Source: Toxoplasma gondii ME49
Taxonomy: Eukaryota > Apicomplexa > Conoidasida > Eucoccidiorida > Sarcocystidae
Direction of reading: 5' to 3'
Length of the DNA stretch: 64,000 bases
NCBI RefSeq assembly: GCF_000006565.2
Contig: NC_031480.1
Location: 6,565,170-6,629,169, forward strand
Positions within the stretch are counted from its first letter, which is position 1, and each line of letters begins with the position of its first letter. Below are positions 34,193 to 44,485 of the stretch, in pieces. Position numbers and translations under genes: made by a program. Under the pieces are notes generated by a model, which searched no databases, was not told where the DNA came from, and saw only the letters and a list, made by a program, of their open reading frames with translations.

Positions 34193-37100
34193 ATGCCGCG
34201 CGCCTGTCTCAGTGTGCCAGGGGCGTCTTTCGCCGCGACAGCTCCTCTGTCCGCTGCGAGAGCGGCAGACACGGTCGCAGCGAGTTCTTCCGTCTCTGCG
34301 CCCGAAGAGGAGAAACATGAGCATTCGTCTCTTCCCGGGGAAAGCCGGGGAGAAAACGATGCCCCGTTGGCTCCCCTCACGCCACAGGGAAGCACTGTGC
34401 CTGTTCAGACGGTCGACTCCTGGCCCGAAGCGTCGGCTCCAGCGGAGTCAAATGCTCCCCCGAATCCAGACGACGCACAAAAATCTGAGAAAGAGAGTGC
34501 GAAAACAGATTCTTCGTCCAAAGAAGCGTTAGATGGGAGTCGGCTCAATACGCAGCTCTGCCCAAAGACCCATCCCTCCTCCCCATCAGAAGAAAAGACT
34601 TTGGAACTCGCGCCGTCCAAGACGCTTCCGCAACCGTCACGAGACGCGCCTGCGGAGACCGGAACGCATGAAGATGCTCAAGTTCTCTCTAATCCGAGGA
34701 CTCATGTGAAGGAGACATCTTCCCTCTGTCGACCTGCACCTGACGACCAGCAGACATCGTCTGCCGGGGCAGGAACAAACGAATGCGCCGCATGGAGGAC
34801 GACGCATGACCGTCCCTGTGGCTGGGCCGCTTCTTCCCTGCCCTGTGGGGTGTACAGACTCCCGAGGCCGCCTTCAGCGAGTACTTTTTCCGATGCGTTT
34901 TCTGGCGCCTTGAACACTCTCCCGCCAACCCTCGCCTTCTCCGGGCCGTGCAATCCGCACTCTCACATGAGCGCATGCAGTTCGTCTCTCGGACTCCACG
35001 AGTCCCCGGTACATCCCTGTGTCCACAGCAGCTGGCTCTTCGCGTCCGACTGTCCAAACCGGCTTTGTCGCTGCCAGACGCGCGACGCGAGAAAGCACCA
35101 TTCACTGTTGCCTTGGCGCTGTCGCCGAGTTTTTCGTGAGAGACCTGCGGGACTCGGTAGGGACAGACGGGGGCCTTCGAGTGTCGCCAGCGAGAGCAGC
35201 CGCAGCGAAGACGACCCCAGCAGCTGCAGTGACGCCTCCTGTGCTGCTGAGCTTGTCTTCTCTCCAAAGCATGCCTACCGTATCGCCAGTGGGGACGCCG
35301 GAGCCGCCTGTGGGTGCTTTCGAGGCCGCACAAAGCTTCTGAAGCGAGGCATCGCATGTGAAGAGCGAAGAAAACATTGTGAGACAGGCTACAGTCGCAG
35401 GCGCATTCGACGCCGTAGAAGCAACAGTGCAAGCAGCTTCTCCAGTTTCCCTCACTCTCTGCGAAACGCCTCCGGTCTCCATCTCCACCACCGTTCTCTG
35501 TGCCCCCATGGATGTCTCGACCCGGTTCAGACTGTGACGGATTTCGCGCCTCCGTGGGTCGGACGGGGGATCGTCGCATGTCCGAGAAAGGGAGACTCTG
35601 CGCCTCTCAACACCCGCCAGTTCGTCAGGCTTCGCCAGAGACGCGGGCGCGAGGCGTTGAATCCAGTGGAAGAGACAGAGAGAGACATCAGGGGGCTGTC
35701 CCAGTCCTTTCCGCGCAGGCTTCCGCGCCGGCGGCTCCTGTCTGGTGGGAGGGCCTCCCCGGCGATCACTCGAAGGCTTAGCGACGCATGCAGCGAGAGC
35801 AGCACCGGCACCAAACACATTCCCTGGGCTGGCGTCGTCACGAAGGATGCATGCAAAGCTGCGGCTTCAGCGCGCCGCGCCGCTCGCCAGTCGGTGGCTG
35901 ACGCGAAGCAGCCCTCGCAGGTGAAGGCTGAGGGGTCCGTAGACACCCACGATACTCCAAACTGCGGAGGCTCCGTAGACGGAAACCGCTGGGATGGTGT
36001 CGCGAGGCGGGGGGAAGCTGACGACGACCCAGGTCGCAGTCTGAGTCTTGTTCAGGCTTCGTCTGAAGCGGATAGAACTGCAGTTGATTTGTGTAGCTTG
36101 GAGGTCAGAGGTGAGAAAGACGGCGCCTGTGAGGCGGGTCAAACGGAGTCTCAGCGCCACACGGGCCTCGCGCCTGGAGACAGGCTGCGAGCTGGTGATC
36201 CCAGCCTCTCGAACTCGGCACATGCATTCCAAGAACAGCGACCAGAGGCGAAGTTCTCTCGGCCTCGCGCTTTACACACAGTGCCCCGGACGATCGATTG
36301 CTCCTTGAGCTTCCTCGACGAACAGTCCAAGTGCAGCAGCGGCTTCAGTCCGTGGAACGGGACCCTGTCGGGAACGCCTTCGCTCTTTTCAGACGACCTC
36401 ACCTGTGAGTCGTCCACCACGCTCTTCACGGTAGACGGGATCGGCCTCGCCGGTCCTCTGAGACTTCCTTCTATCCCCCCTCCGCTTGCGGGGCCTTCTG
36501 CCTCTGCGTTAAACAGAGGCGCTGTCTCCTCCGTCTCCTCGGCTCCTGCGCCGCTTGCACCGCATGGGTTGCCTGCAGGTGGCGAGGGGCGCCTCTGGAC
36601 GGCGGAGAGCGGCCGCTCTTCCGGCATCGCGGCAGGCGAGGAGCAAGGTGCAGAGGTCGGCCAGGTGGATAAAGGCCTTGCTTCTGTACCTCGACCGGCG
36701 CAGTCGGTTTCAACTGAGAGAAGGGAGGGGGAGACGATGAACCATGAGCCTCGGCTTGTCTCGGACTTGATTCAAAACGCAGGAGAAACAGAAGAAGTCT
36801 GCTTTGGTGTCGGGATGTCGTCGCTGGGCGGCGATGCACCCACGTCAGGGTCACGGAGATTCTCCCGCAGTTCCACGCCTCGCTTGGGGTCTGCTGGAAC
36901 ATCTCTTGGCATTTCAAACACTCGACAGGATGTTTCTTCTCCTCCAGACACGGCGTTTGAGAAACCGAGGGACGCTCGTTGGACGTCGCTTGCGTCTCCG
37001 AGGGAGTTTGTGAAGAGCCAGCTCGTGGAAGAGCGACCAGCAGAGACCCGAGGTGGACTTCCTCGGCTGCTGCCCCGAATCATCTACGACCCTTCAAACG

Positions 37101-40100
37101 AAGAAATAGGGATGACCTGCAGCAGCCACAGAAGCAGCAGTGTGCAAGACACCCCCACAGCTAGCGCCGGTGCGAACGAGACGCCTTCAGTCTCTGCCTT
37201 CGAGCTGGAAAGAAATCTTGAAAAAGCAGACAGATCGGCCTCTGCAACGGAGCAGCTAAAAGGCCCCACCCCCTCGAGTCTTTCGAAGGAGACAGCAACG
37301 CTAGCTGGGGCACCTCAGGAGGCGCGATTGCCAAGGTCCGGAGAAGCAGAAACGCGAGAGCCAAGAAGAAAGCGAGAGGAGACGCAGGAGACAAGAGGCA
37401 AGCGCGAGAGACAGAAAGGAGGGGAAGAAGGAAAACAAATGCTCGGTGAGGCAGGAGACGCGATTGTCGTCGTCGGAAGGTCGACAGACCGAAAAGAAAC
37501 AGAAATGCTTCGCCAGGCAGAGGCAACACTCCCACTCTTTGCTTTTTCTCTCTCCTCTCTTGCTCTGGACAGAGACGGCGCCTCAGAGTCGGAGGTGGAC
37601 GGAGGAGCAGATCAGCGGGCCTTTTTATCTCTGGATGCAGAGCCGGGGAACGGCGAGACTGCGAGGCCTCTCTGTGGAAGAGATCTCCCGCCCTCCGCGC
37701 CGAGCTTCGCTGATACATTGCCGAGTCCGGACCGAAGGGTGTTGAAAGAGTTTGCGCGTTTTCCAGGGGACACTGGATGCACAGAAGGACTGCCTTCGCT
37801 TCTCAGTGGTCAGGGATTCAAAAACAGGGAAGGAAACCGGAAAGACGAGGGAGCTGCGGAGCAGAAGGAAGCGAGGAAATCTGCAACTGAGGAGACCGTG
37901 GGGAGTGCAGGCTCCGGACCTCAAAGGACAAGGCCGTCGCGCCGCGGCGCCGACAGCGACGCGACGACGGTTGTGCCTCCAACCGGTGGGGCTCCAGAGG
38001 AGCGCGGGACTGACAGCAGCCGCGTCGACACAGAAGGCTCTCCAAGCAGCTGTGAAGACTGGACGAAGGCGGAGCAAAGCGTCGAGGATTTCCAGGAGAC
38101 AGCGGCCGAGGCGCGTGTACACCGGGCCGCGAGTCAGGAGCCAGAAAACGCGACAGGCGTCGAATCACAGGACTTGCGCTACGCGGCAGACAAGTATTGC
38201 CCCGCGGGTGCATGCATGAGCTTCGTGCTCCACTCTGAGCTTCTCTCTTCGGACGCAGAGAGCGACGCGTCTCGCCGCGCGGCCGGAGGAAGGTGGCTAG
38301 GAGAATGCGCAGCTTCTCTCATGGCGAGGAACCGAGACCTTGGGGTCTCCTTGGAGGGAGAGGGAAAGCGAGAAGTGAGAGACGATCTGCCTTTGGCTCT
38401 CCCTCGTGAGGGCGATGATTTGGTTGGCCGTTTTTGCACGAACTTAGTCGACCGGAACACGAGGAGAGACAGACTCGCTGCGCGCCGAAGTTGCTCAGTC
38501 GATTCCGCCTTCACCGAGCAGCCTCTGGAGCCTCCCCGAAAGAGTTCCCTGGCTTTTGAAGCAGCTCACGATATCCATGCACCTTCTCGTCCAAACCCAG
38601 CGCCCGCAGATGCATCTTTTCCTCCCACAGCGCCTCGAGCAACGGCGCCACCTACGCCTGCTGTTCCAGCTTCAGAGGTCTCTTCCACACTCGTTTTCAG
38701 CTTCTCCGGGTCCGAAGGCGTCACGGTCCTCGAGCAATGGGGAGGAAGTGCAGCTCAGCTAGCCACAGAGAAAGTTGCTGCATGCGCCGATGCTGGAGAG
38801 CCTGGCGCTCCGAGCTTCTCGCTGCAGGCCTCCGGGGGGCCGCCACACCCTGGAGGGCAGAAGCCGCCGCAGCCAGGAGCTGGAGGGGAGGGGAGGGAGG
38901 GAGAGATTTTGGAGAAGAAGAGAAACTCAAGTGAGTCCGAGGAAGGCCGCGAGGACGAGCAATTCGAGAAGGCGGAGTCGAACGAGTGTGGAGGAAGCGC
39001 TCCTTTTTTCTCTCCGTTCGAGGAGACCCTTGGTCCCCCCGATCCTCCTCTACCAGCAGCTGCACCGGAACGAATTCCGCCGAGCACTTGGGACGCCTCG
39101 GTCGATTTCAATATGGTTGGGGGCGAGGTTTGTGTGTACGCGGAGGACTGCCCTCAGCGCTCAGAATCGTTTGCATGCAGGGTGAAGGACTCGAATGAAG
39201 TGAGTGGAAAGGCGTCTTTCTTGACCTCTGTGTCGGAGGGGAGAAAGGCGCCGTCAGCAGAAGAAAAGAGCGTCGCCTTCGCAGGTCTTTCTCGTGCTCC
39301 ACCTCCAGGTTCGACAGCGAAGCGCGGCGGAGCAGTCCCTTCGCATATTCCTCTTCCTGCCTTGTTTTCGAGTTTCTCAGGCTCGCCGGAGACTCGGGGC
39401 CTCGCGCCTCTTCTCTCTTCGTCGGCCTCCCTGGACACTGCCTCGCCGTTCGTTGACTCTTCTCTTCTGTCCTTTGCTCGAGAGGATCCGTCGGCGACTC
39501 GGGTGAACTCGAAATCAACTGCAAAAGCAAACGGGCGAGAGAATGAAACTGTCGCATCCAGCGTGATTTCCAGATTCGCTGCTCCGTTTTCTCCTTCCCC
39601 CGATGCCTCGGCGACAGCGTGTGTGTCTCCAGCTGTGCGGTCCCAGGAGACACTCCCAGGCCTGCGCCAGGACCTTTCTCTCTCTCCCCTTCGCGCGTCG
39701 TCTCTCGCTTTCCTCTCTCCGTCGCCGCTCAAGGAAGAAGAGGCATGGGGAGCAAATGGCGAGTCCACCGTTAAAGGAGCGAGAATGGGATGCGCTGTCT
39801 GCGGTGCATGCGGCAGCTCGACGGCGCGCCAGCCTCGCAGGTCTGCGGTTTCTTCTAGACTGCAGAGCGTGGAGCAACGCGCGGTCGAGGAGTCGGAGTG
39901 CGTCTGCCCGCTCGACACCCAGGCCTTGAGAGCCTTGAAACTCCGAACCTGCTGGGGCCTCGTGGAGGTTACACGAGAAGGCGAGTTCTGTTTCGCCTTC
40001 AAAGCTCGCTCGGAGCTGCGCGACCTGTACACGCCAGCCGAGAGACAGCCGTCGTCTGCGCTGCTGAGTCCCTCTCTTTCAGGTGGGTGTCTGAGAGGCG

Positions 40101-41452
40101 AAGACGAGTTTGACGTTTGTCCGGTCTCCGTCTGGCCGTCTGCTTCCCCATGTCGCGGGGCTCGACAACTCGCAGGCGCTCTTGGAGCGCCGCATGCGTG
40201 CTCGAGTGGGGGAGAACGCGAGACCGACAGAGACGCTGCTTCAACGGAGACAGAGAAAAAGCCTGTTCGGAAGGCAGCCGTCGAGCTTCTGTTTGTTGTA
40301 GAGCCAGGAGGTTGGTCAGTGCGCGTTCAGGAATTCGGACAATCTTCGCCCGGACGCGTCTTGAAACGCTTCCACGTCGAGTGCCTCTCAGGCCGCCAGG
40401 CTCTCCGGTACCAGTACGCATGCGAGATTGTGGAGTGTCTGAAGCAGAACTCGCCGAAAGTGATTTTGAAGAAGTCTGGGGTCGGCCTCTTCCAGCTCAT
40501 GAGCAACGCGCCCGCGGATTTCACTGCGACTTTCACTTCCACCTTCTCGCTCTTCATTTCCTCGATTCACTTGCGGCGAGGCGTCGTCTGCATTCAATCG
40601 CGTCTAGGCGACGCTCTCCACCTCCCGGCAGACGATGTAGCTCTCCTCACGCAGAGCCCGGAGCTCGAGCCGCTCGACAGAGAAGCTCTGCTTCCCGAGA
40701 ACTCCAGTTGCTCTGCAGGCCAAGAAAAGTTCTTCTCGCACAATCCCTGCACGCTCCGCCGAGACACTCAGAGCTGGGCCTCTTCGAGCTTCGCGGATTC
40801 TGAGGAGGCACTCAGCTCACGGTGGGGCAGAAGCACAGCGACGAGAAGTACTGCATGCAGTTGGACTAGCACTCGATTCGAGTCTCGCGCCGAGGCCTTG
40901 GGAGAGGGAAAAACACTGAAAGGGAGGGAGGGAGGTGAGTCTGACAGACGGAGAGAGACTGCCGAGGAGACCGTCGTCTTTTCGGGTACGAATGCCGGCG
41001 AGTTCTCGTTTGGACCCTGCGCCTCCTCGGCGGGGCATCTGTCCTCAGCTTTGCGGGGACCTGGCGAGACGAAGAAACGCGCAAGCGAGAGTGGAAAAGA
41101 GAAGAAGAGACGACAATGGGAAGAAGTTCGCGGCGCCCTAGCGGCAGCCCAGTTGCCAGTTGCTTCAGTGGTACAGGCATGGCAAGTCGTTTTGAGAGCT
41201 TTTGCTGTCTGCTGCGAAGAAGAGCAGCGGGGCTGGTGTACGTACACCGCAGCGCTGCAGCAGAAGCTGAGGGAGATCCAGCGAGACGACGGGGAGAGGC
41301 CCTCAGACGCGGCAGACCTTTGGGGCGGGAGGCATTCAGATAAAGAGGAAGGGAAAGATAGAGAGAATTTGGATGTCGCGCAAATGCGCAGACAGATCTA
41401 CCAGAGCATCTTCCCCATCTCTGTGAAACGAAGGAGCCAGTGGTGGACTTGA
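34193..41452 (+). CDS. Giant protein with Plk4-type cryptic polo-box cassette, no kinase domain
   Basis: A single open exon of 2419 residues from the first ATG (GGAATGCCG) to TGA. The reading frame is open upstream to 34142 without another ATG. Residues 1-1900 are low-complexity, rich in Ser, Glu, Pro, Ala and Arg, with no recognised domain. Residues about 1910-2140 look structured. GLVEVTREGEFCFAF is followed, after a disordered insert, by a second beta-rich strand set. Then come YQYACEIVECLKQNSPKV (about 2072-2090) and LMSNAPADFTATF (about 2101-2113). These align with the Plk4 PB1 (V..L...EVCVEL) and PB2 (YQYASRFVQLVRSKSPKI, LMENSPGADFEVWF) polo boxes. A helix containing VVQAWQVVLRAFAVCCEEEQ closes the domain. 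Plk4 polo boxes dimerise and target the kinase to centrioles, so a centrosome or basal-body scaffold is inferred. No kinase motif (VAIK, HRD, DFG) was seen in this frame or in flanking sequence. Confidence 0.62.
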   Translation: MPRACLSVPGASFAATAPLSAARAADTVAASSSVSAPEEEKHEHSSLPGESRGENDAPLAPLTPQGSTVPVQTVDSWPEASAPAESNAPPNPDDAQKSEKESAKTDSSSKEALDGSRLNTQLCPKTHPSSPSEEKTLELAPSKTLPQPSRDAPAETGTHEDAQVLSNPRTHVKETSSLCRPAPDDQQTSSAGAGTNECAAWRTTHDRPCGWAASSLPCGVYRLPRPPSASTFSDAFSGALNTLPPTLAFSGPCNPHSHMSACSSSLGLHESPVHPCVHSSWLFASDCPNRLCRCQTRDARKHHSLLPWRCRRVFRERPAGLGRDRRGPSSVASESSRSEDDPSSCSDASCAAELVFSPKHAYRIASGDAGAACGCFRGRTKLLKRGIACEERRKHCETGYSRRRIRRRRSNSASSFSSFPHSLRNASGLHLHHRSLCPHGCLDPVQTVTDFAPPWVGRGIVACPRKGDSAPLNTRQFVRLRQRRGREALNPVEETERDIRGLSQSFPRRLPRRRLLSGGRASPAITRRLSDACSESSTGTKHIPWAGVVTKDACKAAASARRAARQSVADAKQPSQVKAEGSVDTHDTPNCGGSVDGNRWDGVARRGEADDDPGRSLSLVQASSEADRTAVDLCSLEVRGEKDGACEAGQTESQRHTGLAPGDRLRAGDPSLSNSAHAFQEQRPEAKFSRPRALHTVPRTIDCSLSFLDEQSKCSSGFSPWNGTLSGTPSLFSDDLTCESSTTLFTVDGIGLAGPLRLPSIPPPLAGPSASALNRGAVSSVSSAPAPLAPHGLPAGGEGRLWTAESGRSSGIAAGEEQGAEVGQVDKGLASVPRPAQSVSTERREGETMNHEPRLVSDLIQNAGETEEVCFGVGMSSLGGDAPTSGSRRFSRSSTPRLGSAGTSLGISNTRQDVSSPPDTAFEKPRDARWTSLASPREFVKSQLVEERPAETRGGLPRLLPRIIYDPSNEEIGMTCSSHRSSSVQDTPTASAGANETPSVSAFELERNLEKADRSASATEQLKGPTPSSLSKETATLAGAPQEARLPRSGEAETREPRRKREETQETRGKRERQKGGEEGKQMLGEAGDAIVVVGRSTDRKETEMLRQAEATLPLFAFSLSSLALDRDGASESEVDGGADQRAFLSLDAEPGNGETARPLCGRDLPPSAPSFADTLPSPDRRVLKEFARFPGDTGCTEGLPSLLSGQGFKNREGNRKDEGAAEQKEARKSATEETVGSAGSGPQRTRPSRRGADSDATTVVPPTGGAPEERGTDSSRVDTEGSPSSCEDWTKAEQSVEDFQETAAEARVHRAASQEPENATGVESQDLRYAADKYCPAGACMSFVLHSELLSSDAESDASRRAAGGRWLGECAASLMARNRDLGVSLEGEGKREVRDDLPLALPREGDDLVGRFCTNLVDRNTRRDRLAARRSCSVDSAFTEQPLEPPRKSSLAFEAAHDIHAPSRPNPAPADASFPPTAPRATAPPTPAVPASEVSSTLVFSFSGSEGVTVLEQWGGSAAQLATEKVAACADAGEPGAPSFSLQASGGPPHPGGQKPPQPGAGGEGREGEILEKKRNSSESEEGREDEQFEKAESNECGGSAPFFSPFEETLGPPDPPLPAAAPERIPPSTWDASVDFNMVGGEVCVYAEDCPQRSESFACRVKDSNEVSGKASFLTSVSEGRKAPSAEEKSVAFAGLSRAPPPGSTAKRGGAVPSHIPLPALFSSFSGSPETRGLAPLLSSSASLDTASPFVDSSLLSFAREDPSATRVNSKSTAKANGRENETVASSVISRFAAPFSPSPDASATACVSPAVRSQETLPGLRQDLSLSPLRASSLAFLSPSPLKEEEAWGANGESTVKGARMGCAVCGACGSSTARQPRRSAVSSRLQSVEQRAVEESECVCPLDTQALRALKLRTCWGLVEVTREGEFCFAFKARSELRDLYTPAERQPSSALLSPSLSGGCLRGEDEFDVCPVSVWPSASPCRGARQLAGALGAPHACSSGGERETDRDAASTETEKKPVRKAAVELLFVVEPGGWSVRVQEFGQSSPGRVLKRFHVECLSGRQALRYQYACEIVECLKQNSPKVILKKSGVGLFQLMSNAPADFTATFTSTFSLFISSIHLRRGVVCIQSRLGDALHLPADDVALLTQSPELEPLDREALLPENSSCSAGQEKFFSHNPCTLRRDTQSWASSSFADSEEALSSRWGRSTATRSTACSWTSTRFESRAEALGEGKTLKGREGGESDRRRETAEETVVFSGTNAGEFSFGPCASSAGHLSSALRGPGETKKRASESGKEKKRRQWEEVRGALAAAQLPVASVVQAWQVVLRAFAVCCEEEQRGWCTYTAALQQKLREIQRDDGERPSDAADLWGGRHSDKEEGKDRENLDVAQMRRQIYQSIFPISVKRRSQWWT

Positions 41453-42405
41453 GAGAGCTTGATGGTGCGTTTTCACTTGAAGAAGGGAAGTTGGGTGCGC
41501 TGGATCAGGCGCTGTGGCGCCTCGTGGCTCGAGCAAACGAGGAAGATGGAGAGTTTCGTGATGAGGTTTCCGGAGGAAACGAAACAGAGAGAATGTCAAA
41601 GACAGCTGTTTCTCCGGAAGAAACTTGCTGCTTTGCTGGTGGAAAAAGGACGGAGAGAAGTCGAGGGCAAATCGGGTCATGTAGCGAAGCCGCTGGAGAA
41701 ATGATCCGGGGGATTCGTCGCGAGACAAGAAACGCCTTCGCTCGTTCAAAGCACAGGGAAGAGGAAAAGCAAAACTAGTGAGGTTCTCTTGCTTCTGTCA
41801 CAGAGAGATAATAAGAGAAGCCGAGGAAAAGTGGAGAGGGCTGCAAGTTCGGGGCGCGTAGGGACTTGAGGTTCACGGTGGGGGGAGGGAGGATGGAGGA
41901 GGACGAGGTCTCGTATTTTTTCCAAAAGATTTCTTCCGAGATTTTTCCAGACAAAGGAAAACATGCAGAACGAATTTCAAAAGGGAACTGAAGGCGAAAA
42001 TGCCATGTCATTCGTTTTTTCAAGGTGCTTTTCAACGCGAGTTTTGCCGTGGTTGTTTGTAACGACAGCGGAGACGAGGTATCTGTTCGGGTCGAGGCAC
42101 TGCGTTGCAACTCTGAGCAACATCGGTAATCTTTATTTGACTTTTTCAGGGAAAAAGACGCGAGCTTTCTCACTGGTATGCAGGCCTTGTTTTCAGGAAT
42201 TACTTTTGAGCGGAGGGCGGTGGGGGCAGCGATGTTTTTCACGGGCCAAAGAAAAGCGGCAGTTGTCCTACACAGGAGAAGTGGATCCGCCTTCTTTTGG
42301 ATGTTAATGCTTCTAGATAGTAACCTGTATATATGCATATATTTGCACACAGTTACTCACACATATATATTTGTGTAGTCATCTGAATATATTCACAGAT
42401 GTATG

Positions 42406-42438
<33 letters not shown>

Positions 42439-42837
42439 CTTATGTATATAGAAAGAGACAGATCCATGAGTGCTTCTGCAGCATAAGCAGTGGTATTTTC
42501 TTTGAGTCTTGATGTCAAATGGCAACGCGAAGAACGCGCGAGTCAAGCGTGGACAACACCATTCGCTGGCTTCGTTTGACCAAGTATCCGTTTCAGAAAC
42601 TGACTGGGTTGATGGATCTTGATACTTATCCACTGTGTGTAGGCACACCCCTCCGCAGACGCACTTGTTAAATTACAAATATGAATAGAAGCATGCATAT
42701 ATATGTATACATATATATACACATACATATATATATATACATATACGTATCTGCGTGTATGCATAGATGAGAGGTACCTCAATTTTACGTTTGTTACAGT
42801 ATGGAGTCGTATACACCTTGTCCCGGAGAAACAGTGC
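41453..42837. other. Intergenic region after the polo-box gene
   Basis: It contains the 3' flank of the polo-box gene, (TA)n arrays at 42410-42439 and 42694-42746, and no recognisable coding sequence. The short frames here are low-complexity or disrupted by the repeats. Confidence 0.5.
42410..42439. repeat. (TA)n microsatellite
   Basis: TA run directly visible; a second, interrupted TA/CATA array lies at about 42694-42746. Confidence 0.9.
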
Positions 42838-44485
42838 TTAGAACGAGGCGTTTGTTTCATCTTTTGAACGGCAGATTTGGATCCTGAGGTGATGAAGTTT
42901 CTTCCATCGGTGCGTTGACTTTCTCAAAAAACAATATGCTGGAGTTTCTCGTTTCGGCACATCACCCTTCGGCGAAAACAACCTGGCATGGGTCCGGCTC
43001 GGGCTGCCATAGCGCTTCTTCAGAGGGACGTCAGGCCATTCTGGAAAAGTCCGCGTTAACTCGAACTCTCCCGGATTTGTCCCTGTGATCGCTTTCTTGA
43101 TTCTCTCTTCGTCACTTTGAACCGCTGGAAGAATCCCCCAATTCACAGAAACCGACGGTGTCATGCGCCGTCGTCTACGCACCTCCCCTGTGAAACAGAG
43201 GACTGAAACTTCGGCAAGAAAGGAAGCGGTGTGTGTTGTCACGTGAGAAGACGGAGAGGAGCCCGTCAGAGAAGTCTTCGCTTGTCTCTGTTTCGACTCC
43301 GAACATGAGAAACTTCGCACTTTTTCCCCAGCGTTTCCTGTGACTTCTGTGTTTCCGTGTGCCAGTTTCCCGCCACAATCAGTCCGACCACGGTGTCAAA
43401 CAACAATGGTTTTTCTTGGAAGGCCGCCAACTGAGGCCCCTCCTTTAGAGATACGGCCAAGGCTATTTAGCTAGATAGAAGCATCCGCTGACCACCGTAG
43501 ACCGCTCGACCTAGATCTTGACTGTCTACTACCTCAGAGCTGAGTTCGACTGCGTTAGCAGAGCGCAGTTGACGTGATAATTATTGGAGAAAAAGAACCA
43601 TTTAAACAGCCCGTATCAATGCAGCAGCGAAAGTCTGAGTCACCTGGGGTCCATCTACAGTTTTTCAACTTTGTACACACAAGCTCTGTTGAGGGTTCGG
43701 AACTCGTGGGTTTGTACAGGGGATCCAGTTGCAGGTTTGCACATAAACTGTCAGTCTTTTTTGCGTAAATGCAAACATGCACGGTGGAAGGTCTTCTGGG
43801 ACCTCTTTACATTCTTGCGTGTACATTTCGTTAAAGCGGAAAAGGGAGCACGTTACACTGTATCGCGAAATGTTTTACCTGCCATGCGGTCGACTGGGGA
43901 TAGCAGTAGCAGGTCAGACAGGAATCCGAGCACCTCCATGTCAGCTCAATCCCCGTTCGTTCTTGAACTAGAACTGTAAAACCAGTGGTTGTTGACATTT
44001 ATGTCATTTCCGCTTTGTCAATAAGACCTCAGCAACGATGAAACGTGAGTGATTACCATAATGACGAACGCCTCTACGTAACGGAGAATCGGGTCGTCTG
44101 GAACCCTCTCCTCGGTCTAACGAGAGAGACATGGCTGTGAGGAAGTCTCCAGAAAAGAAAAGCCAGAGACAGAACACACGGCGACATAGCTCTTCTTTCT
44201 GAAACTAGCTGGAGATTCTGGAGAGCAAGAGAAAAAGTACCTCTGCGAGAATTGACGGTGAATCACCGACCCCTACTAGAACGGGAACTCGATGAGAAGC
44301 GAAGTCGTCCAAGCCGTCGCTGAATAACTAGAACTCCTGTCATACAACTCCTGAGCTGAATTGAAGTCTAGAAGAATACGAAGCAGCGTATAGCGAGACG
44401 GGAGTGTGTCGCGCGGAGAAGACTGTGGCCAGCTGCTCAAACTTCGGAGCATGCAGTGACCTTCCCGCGTGCTTCTCTCCGGCAC
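42838..44485 (-). other. Coding-like blocks on the minus strand, gene model unresolved
   Basis: Several blocks look protein-like and sit next to plausible splice sites. 44485-44276 contains RYTLLRILLDFNSAQELYD. About 44117-44055 contains EERVPDDPILRYVEAFVIM before a GTAATC donor. About 43940-43890 contains EVLGFLSDLLLLSPVDRMA before GTAAAA. 43460-43266 contains LLFDTVVGLIVAGNWHTET, and 43320-42838 is a 160-codon frame with EERIKKAITGTNPGEFELTR. Phases could not be made to agree across all junctions and no family was recognised. One small multi-exon gene is the simplest explanation, but chance frames are possible. Confidence 0.28.
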
